A stretch of DNA of 64,000 nucleotides, from positions 1,736,001 to 1,800,000 of the forward strand of contig BCKC01000006.1 of assembly GCA_001600455.1 (NCBI GenBank). Direction: 5' to 3'. This document shows, one piece after another, positions 60,966-64,000 of this stretch. How positions within the stretch are numbered: the first letter of the stretch is position 1; each line of letters begins with the position of its first letter. The translations under genes and the position numbers were made by a program. Origin of the DNA: Endocalyx cinctus (taxonomy: Eukaryota > Ascomycota > Sordariomycetes > Amphisphaeriales > Apiosporaceae). The notes beneath the pieces are model-generated. The model was not told where the DNA came from. It saw nothing but the letters and a program-made list of their open reading frames with translations, and searched no databases.

Positions 60966-63309
60966 TTAAGTAAAGTAAGGCCTTGTCATATCAAATAAGG
61001 GGGTCGGACTGCCCCACTGTAATGTCCAAACAGGGTCGTCGAAGTCAAACTCATTGATTGCGGTCTCCGTCGCAGACATCATTGAACTGCTTCCGTTGGC
61101 ATTTGGAATCAAAGACTGATCCGAAGTTCCATTTTTTTCTGTTTTAATACACCAGGACATTGTTAGAGAAAAAAACGACATGCTATTGTAATAGTAGTAT
61201 CTAATCTGAGAAACGAAAAAAAGGGGGTGGGCAAAGAAAAGAAAGAACTTTACCTTCTTTCCTCCGCTTGTTTTCTTGCTTCACTATTTTCAAGAACTTA
61301 TCTAATTGGCCTCTTGCTTTCGACGCACCCTCCATCTGCCACATGTGTCCATCCAAGACCTGAAAGGCTTTCACGACCGCTTCGCTATAAAGTCCGCTCT
61401 GGTCATCTTCTAGGTCAACATTCAATTCGGACACGAGAGACGCAGCTATGACCACCGTCGCAGCTGATAGAGTCATGAATACGGCAGTGGCGCTCATAAT
61501 CCGCGAGCCGCAATTGAGGTTCGTATGCAAAGTTTTAATGGCGGAGAGAGCGGCCTGAACGCAGATTGCGGATACTTCGGTTCTTAGCGTCGCTAGAGAC
61601 CAAGAGGATGACTTGAAAGGTTCACTGGTTCGCGTCTGTAGGGATTGGCGAGCGGCCTCTAACACATTGGGGCGGAGGAGTACTAGGCGGAGATGGAGAA
61701 TCCTGTGTTCAGGTGGAAGTAAGCAGATAATACTTTATTATAGCAGTACCACGAAGATTATGTTTGTCATGAAAGGGGAAAATAATATAAAAAAATACCT
61801 TATCATCACGCTTTCTGCTTGAAGTTTCAACACTTCGTCTAGTGTAGTGAGCGGTCTTCCACTGCTATTGCTGCATTTTAGATAGGGCGAGAGGTTGTTT
61901 TCAATTTGGTCAATTTTCTCATTTAGTTGGACAACCTCCATCAGCTCGGGGAGACCCTGCTGGCGAGGTGGGGAGCCTGGGCTGAACTTCTGTGTGCCAT
62001 CTATGATTTCAAATAACTTGATAGCCACTATGAAAGCCTCGAGAATACAAGGTTTGTCACTTGGGTGAATCCCCGTCCCATTTTCTCGGAGGTACTCGTC
62101 GTCAATCGCATCGGGAAGCGGGACGGTGTTATCGGTTTTGACTATAGTATTTCGTCCGAATACGCTACAAAATAATCTTCATGCAGTTTTAGCCAAAAAA
62201 GAAAAACAGGATAATTAAAAGAGAAAAAAAAGAGATTGCTACCTTTCTATTGTTAAGCCTACATGCCAAACGCGCCGACTCATCTCTCGTTTTAATTGGT
62301 TGTTCGAAGATCCATCAACGTCCATATGTAACCCGAGCGTCTGGCTAACTCGAAAGGAGACCGCCAGAGTGTTGAAGCATCGATTTGTGTACTTAGTACA
62401 TAATAGATAGGTGGTGGTGAGGAGAAGATATTGGACAACTTCTAAGCTCGGGGTATCCAGGGTATCTAACGATAGGATTCTTCGAGCTCGCTGATAGAAG
62501 TTATCTGCCGTGCGCAATTTAAAATGTGATTCGTTCTTGGGATCATTGAGGCATCCCAAAGCAAACACGATATTAAGGGTGGCGTGAAAGGTCACATCTG
62601 CAGCACCAACTTCTATCTTATTTGACCCACCCGACTGCCAAATGCGATTGTACCTCTGTCGGAAAGTTGGTATATGCAAGATGGGAAATAGAGGGTAGAC
62701 TTGTCTCTCGTAACAGTCAACCAAGTCGTCTGAAATAATCCTCTCTGGAATCACCATGGCCGATGTATCGGTCTCCAAGGGAAGAGACACGCCAGCATCA
62801 TATGGGGGTGATATCTGTAACCAGTGTGCTATAGATCTGACGTCTGTTCTCTGCGTCATATCCTGAAGAAATCGAGTGATTGGATTATCCGCGAAAGGTG
62901 TCTGAGATCCGACATCCGAGTTTTCGGGATTAACATCGGCTCGTTCTTGCACCGGTCTGCTTACAATAGCTAAGTATGCAAATGAGCTGGACTGAACTTG
63001 TGTATGCGAAAGAAAAGAATATGTGAAAAAGAATATCATACTACGAGAACTATCTGTTGTGATTCGTGCTGGGATGTTGACGGCCCTCTCTTCAATCCTA
63101 CGTAGCCGTGTCTGGATATCAAGTATTATACCTGTGGGCACTGGAATTATCGCGTCATTGTATTCGCACTTAACACCCCTCTCTCCACACGAGGAGCACT
63201 CCGGGCGCTGGCCATCGCATCGAGTCTTTCTAGCTCGGCATGACTTGCAAGATTCGGCAACCTTACGGCGTTTGGGTGCGCGGCGAGACTCTTCGTCACT
63301 TGGTGCCAT
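60966..63309 (-). CDS. Zn(II)2Cys6 transcription factor with fungal-specific middle domain
   Basis: Five exons, 63042-63309, 62243-62969, 61799-62164, 61254-61702 and 60966-61138, encode 660 residues. The zinc cluster has Cys at 21, 24, 31, 38, 41 and 48 (C-x2-C-x6-C-x6-C-x2-C-x6-C) next to a basic KRRK. A short helix (LDIQTRLRRIEER) suggests dimerisation. The fungal_trans domain follows: VDCYERQVYPLFPILHIPTF, YQRARRILSLDTLDTPSLEVVQ, LGLHMDVDGSS, RRVWHVG. The C-terminus is acidic and hydrophobic (EFDFDDPVWTLQW), a possible activation segment. The first intron (72 bp) has no stop and keeps frame, so it may be retained. The divergent amidohydrolase gene is its most likely target. Confidence 0.9.
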
Positions 63310-63862
63310 TGTCTCAAGTTAGACGAGAATGAATTAATTGCATTTGGACGGGATGATCCGCGGAAATCTGGTTGCGACCGTGATTGATATGCTTGTTCGG
63401 AATGGCCGGAAAGATAAGCGGAAATAGGACTTTTACTAGCGATCAACTGTCATCAGCTGCCCCTCTCCTAAGCATTGGTATTCGGAACGTTCCGCGTCCT
63501 CCTTCTGATATTACGTCACCCATTTTTGGCTTACGCCGGTATAATTCTATAGAAGCTAATTAATGGTATGGGAGGCTCGGGATCGGTGTACCGGTATTCC
63601 CGCGGCTCGGAGCTCTCCCCGGGTCGCCCCCTATTCTCGTTACCGAGACTCATGTCTCAACCACTATTATCAGATGGAAGCCGAAAAGTACTTATACTAG
63701 AAGAGAGTTCCTCGACTTGGTCAGTTTTTTGAATATTCGAGACAGAAGAACATCACACATACTCCAATACTACCTATTTGTTTTATCTTACAGAAATATA
63801 CCAAGATAAATAATATCTATACTCTCAAGATACTTCATCAGTGACAAGATTATCAATTCAGC
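63310..63862. promoter_or_regulatory. Divergent promoter with CGG-type sites
   Basis: 553 bases between the regulator and the amidohydrolase. It holds CGGAACGTTCCG at 63483-63494, a perfect palindrome of the form CGG-N6-CCG, and CGGTGTACCG at 63584-63593 (CGG-N4-CCG). Inverted CGG half sites are the normal targets of dimeric Zn(II)2Cys6 proteins. Binding is not shown. Confidence 0.55.
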
Positions 63863-64000
63863 ATGGCTACGATTCCAAAAATTGATGTCCATCACCATGT
63901 CATCCCCCCAGAGCTTGAAGGTAACATCTCATTTATAATTCCAGACCCACAGACTGAGTTAGTTGGTTTCTGAAACTAAAATCATATCGCAGGTGTCATG
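63863..64000 (+). CDS. Amidohydrolase-family (ACMSD-like) hydrolase, 5' end only
   Basis: Exon 1 (63863-63920) and the first bases of exon 2 (from 63993) read MATIPKIDVHHHVIPPELEGVM before the window ends. DVHHHVIP is the N-terminal metal-binding strand of TIM-barrel amidohydrolases of the aminocarboxymuconate-semialdehyde decarboxylase group (HxH). The intron is GT-AG, 72 bp. The substrate cannot be told from 22 residues. It is read away from the zinc-cluster regulator. Confidence 0.75.

Noticed and set aside
1..64000. CRISPR arrays, bacterial operons, ribosome-binding sites
   Set aside because: Introns and gene families show a eukaryotic fungal genome. The regular repeats seen are simple sequence tracts without spacers.
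1..64000. tRNA or rRNA genes
   Set aside because: I looked for B-box-like GGTTCGAATCC and matching acceptor stems. Partial hits, such as near 11688 and 45335, lacked a cloverleaf.

Overview
The window is nuclear DNA from a filamentous ascomycete (Pezizomycotina). The genes carry short GT-AG introns of about 50-190 bp, and there are HET, F-box, Zn(II)2Cys6, DUF6594, CBM18 and PTH11-like rhodopsin-domain proteins. AT-rich spacers show RIP-like decay (repeat-induced point mutation; directional C-to-T and G-to-A changes). A sordariomycete such as a member of the Xylariales is plausible, but the sequence does not prove it.

Layout. 1-4.8 kb: the 3' part of a cytochrome P450, a DHA14-type MFS transporter whose nine exons all join in frame but which carries one premature TGA, and a PIF1-like helicase relic. 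4.8-6.4 kb: an F-box-type protein. 6.4-9.1 kb: repeat-derived DNA with a possible Copia pol tail and a strong hairpin. 9.1-11.3 kb: an intact eight-exon MFS transporter (minus strand). 11.3-17 kb: a gene-free AT-rich stretch ending in an LTR-like repeat. 17-20 kb: a graveyard of broken HET, ankyrin-like and DUF6594 pieces. 20.6-30.7 kb: an eqolisin-like secreted protein, a PhyH-type dioxygenase, a BTB protein and the ER E2 enzyme Ubc6 (all minus), with a second, more mutated copy of the LTR-like repeat at 29 kb. 32-33.8 kb: SAM50. 37.3-40.6 kb: an ENA-type P-type ATPase. 41-44.2 kb: an amidohydrolase and a small two-CBM18 secreted protein, divergent. 44.9-48.7 kb: a seven-TM rhodopsin-domain protein with a 7-nt exon, and an O-methyltransferase, divergent. 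49-51.6 kb: an intronless S9 peptidase of the glutamyl-endopeptidase type. 53.2-55.4 kb: a damaged C2H2 zinc-finger gene and a citrate-synthase-like pseudogene with several stops. 57.5-60.7 kb: a triple-AAA CbxX-like ATPase. 61-64 kb: a Zn(II)2Cys6 regulator divergent from an amidohydrolase cut by the window edge, with a CGG-N6-CCG palindrome between them.

Functional reading. Housekeeping genes (UBC6, SAM50, ENA ATPase) are interspersed with accessory genes (P450, MFS, O-methyltransferase, 2OG dioxygenase, secreted proteins). No PKS or NRPS is present, so no biosynthetic cluster can be claimed inside the window. The notable biology is the density of decayed accessory genes, unusual exon structure, catalytic-site loss in otherwise intact proteins, and a regulator-target pair with a candidate operator.
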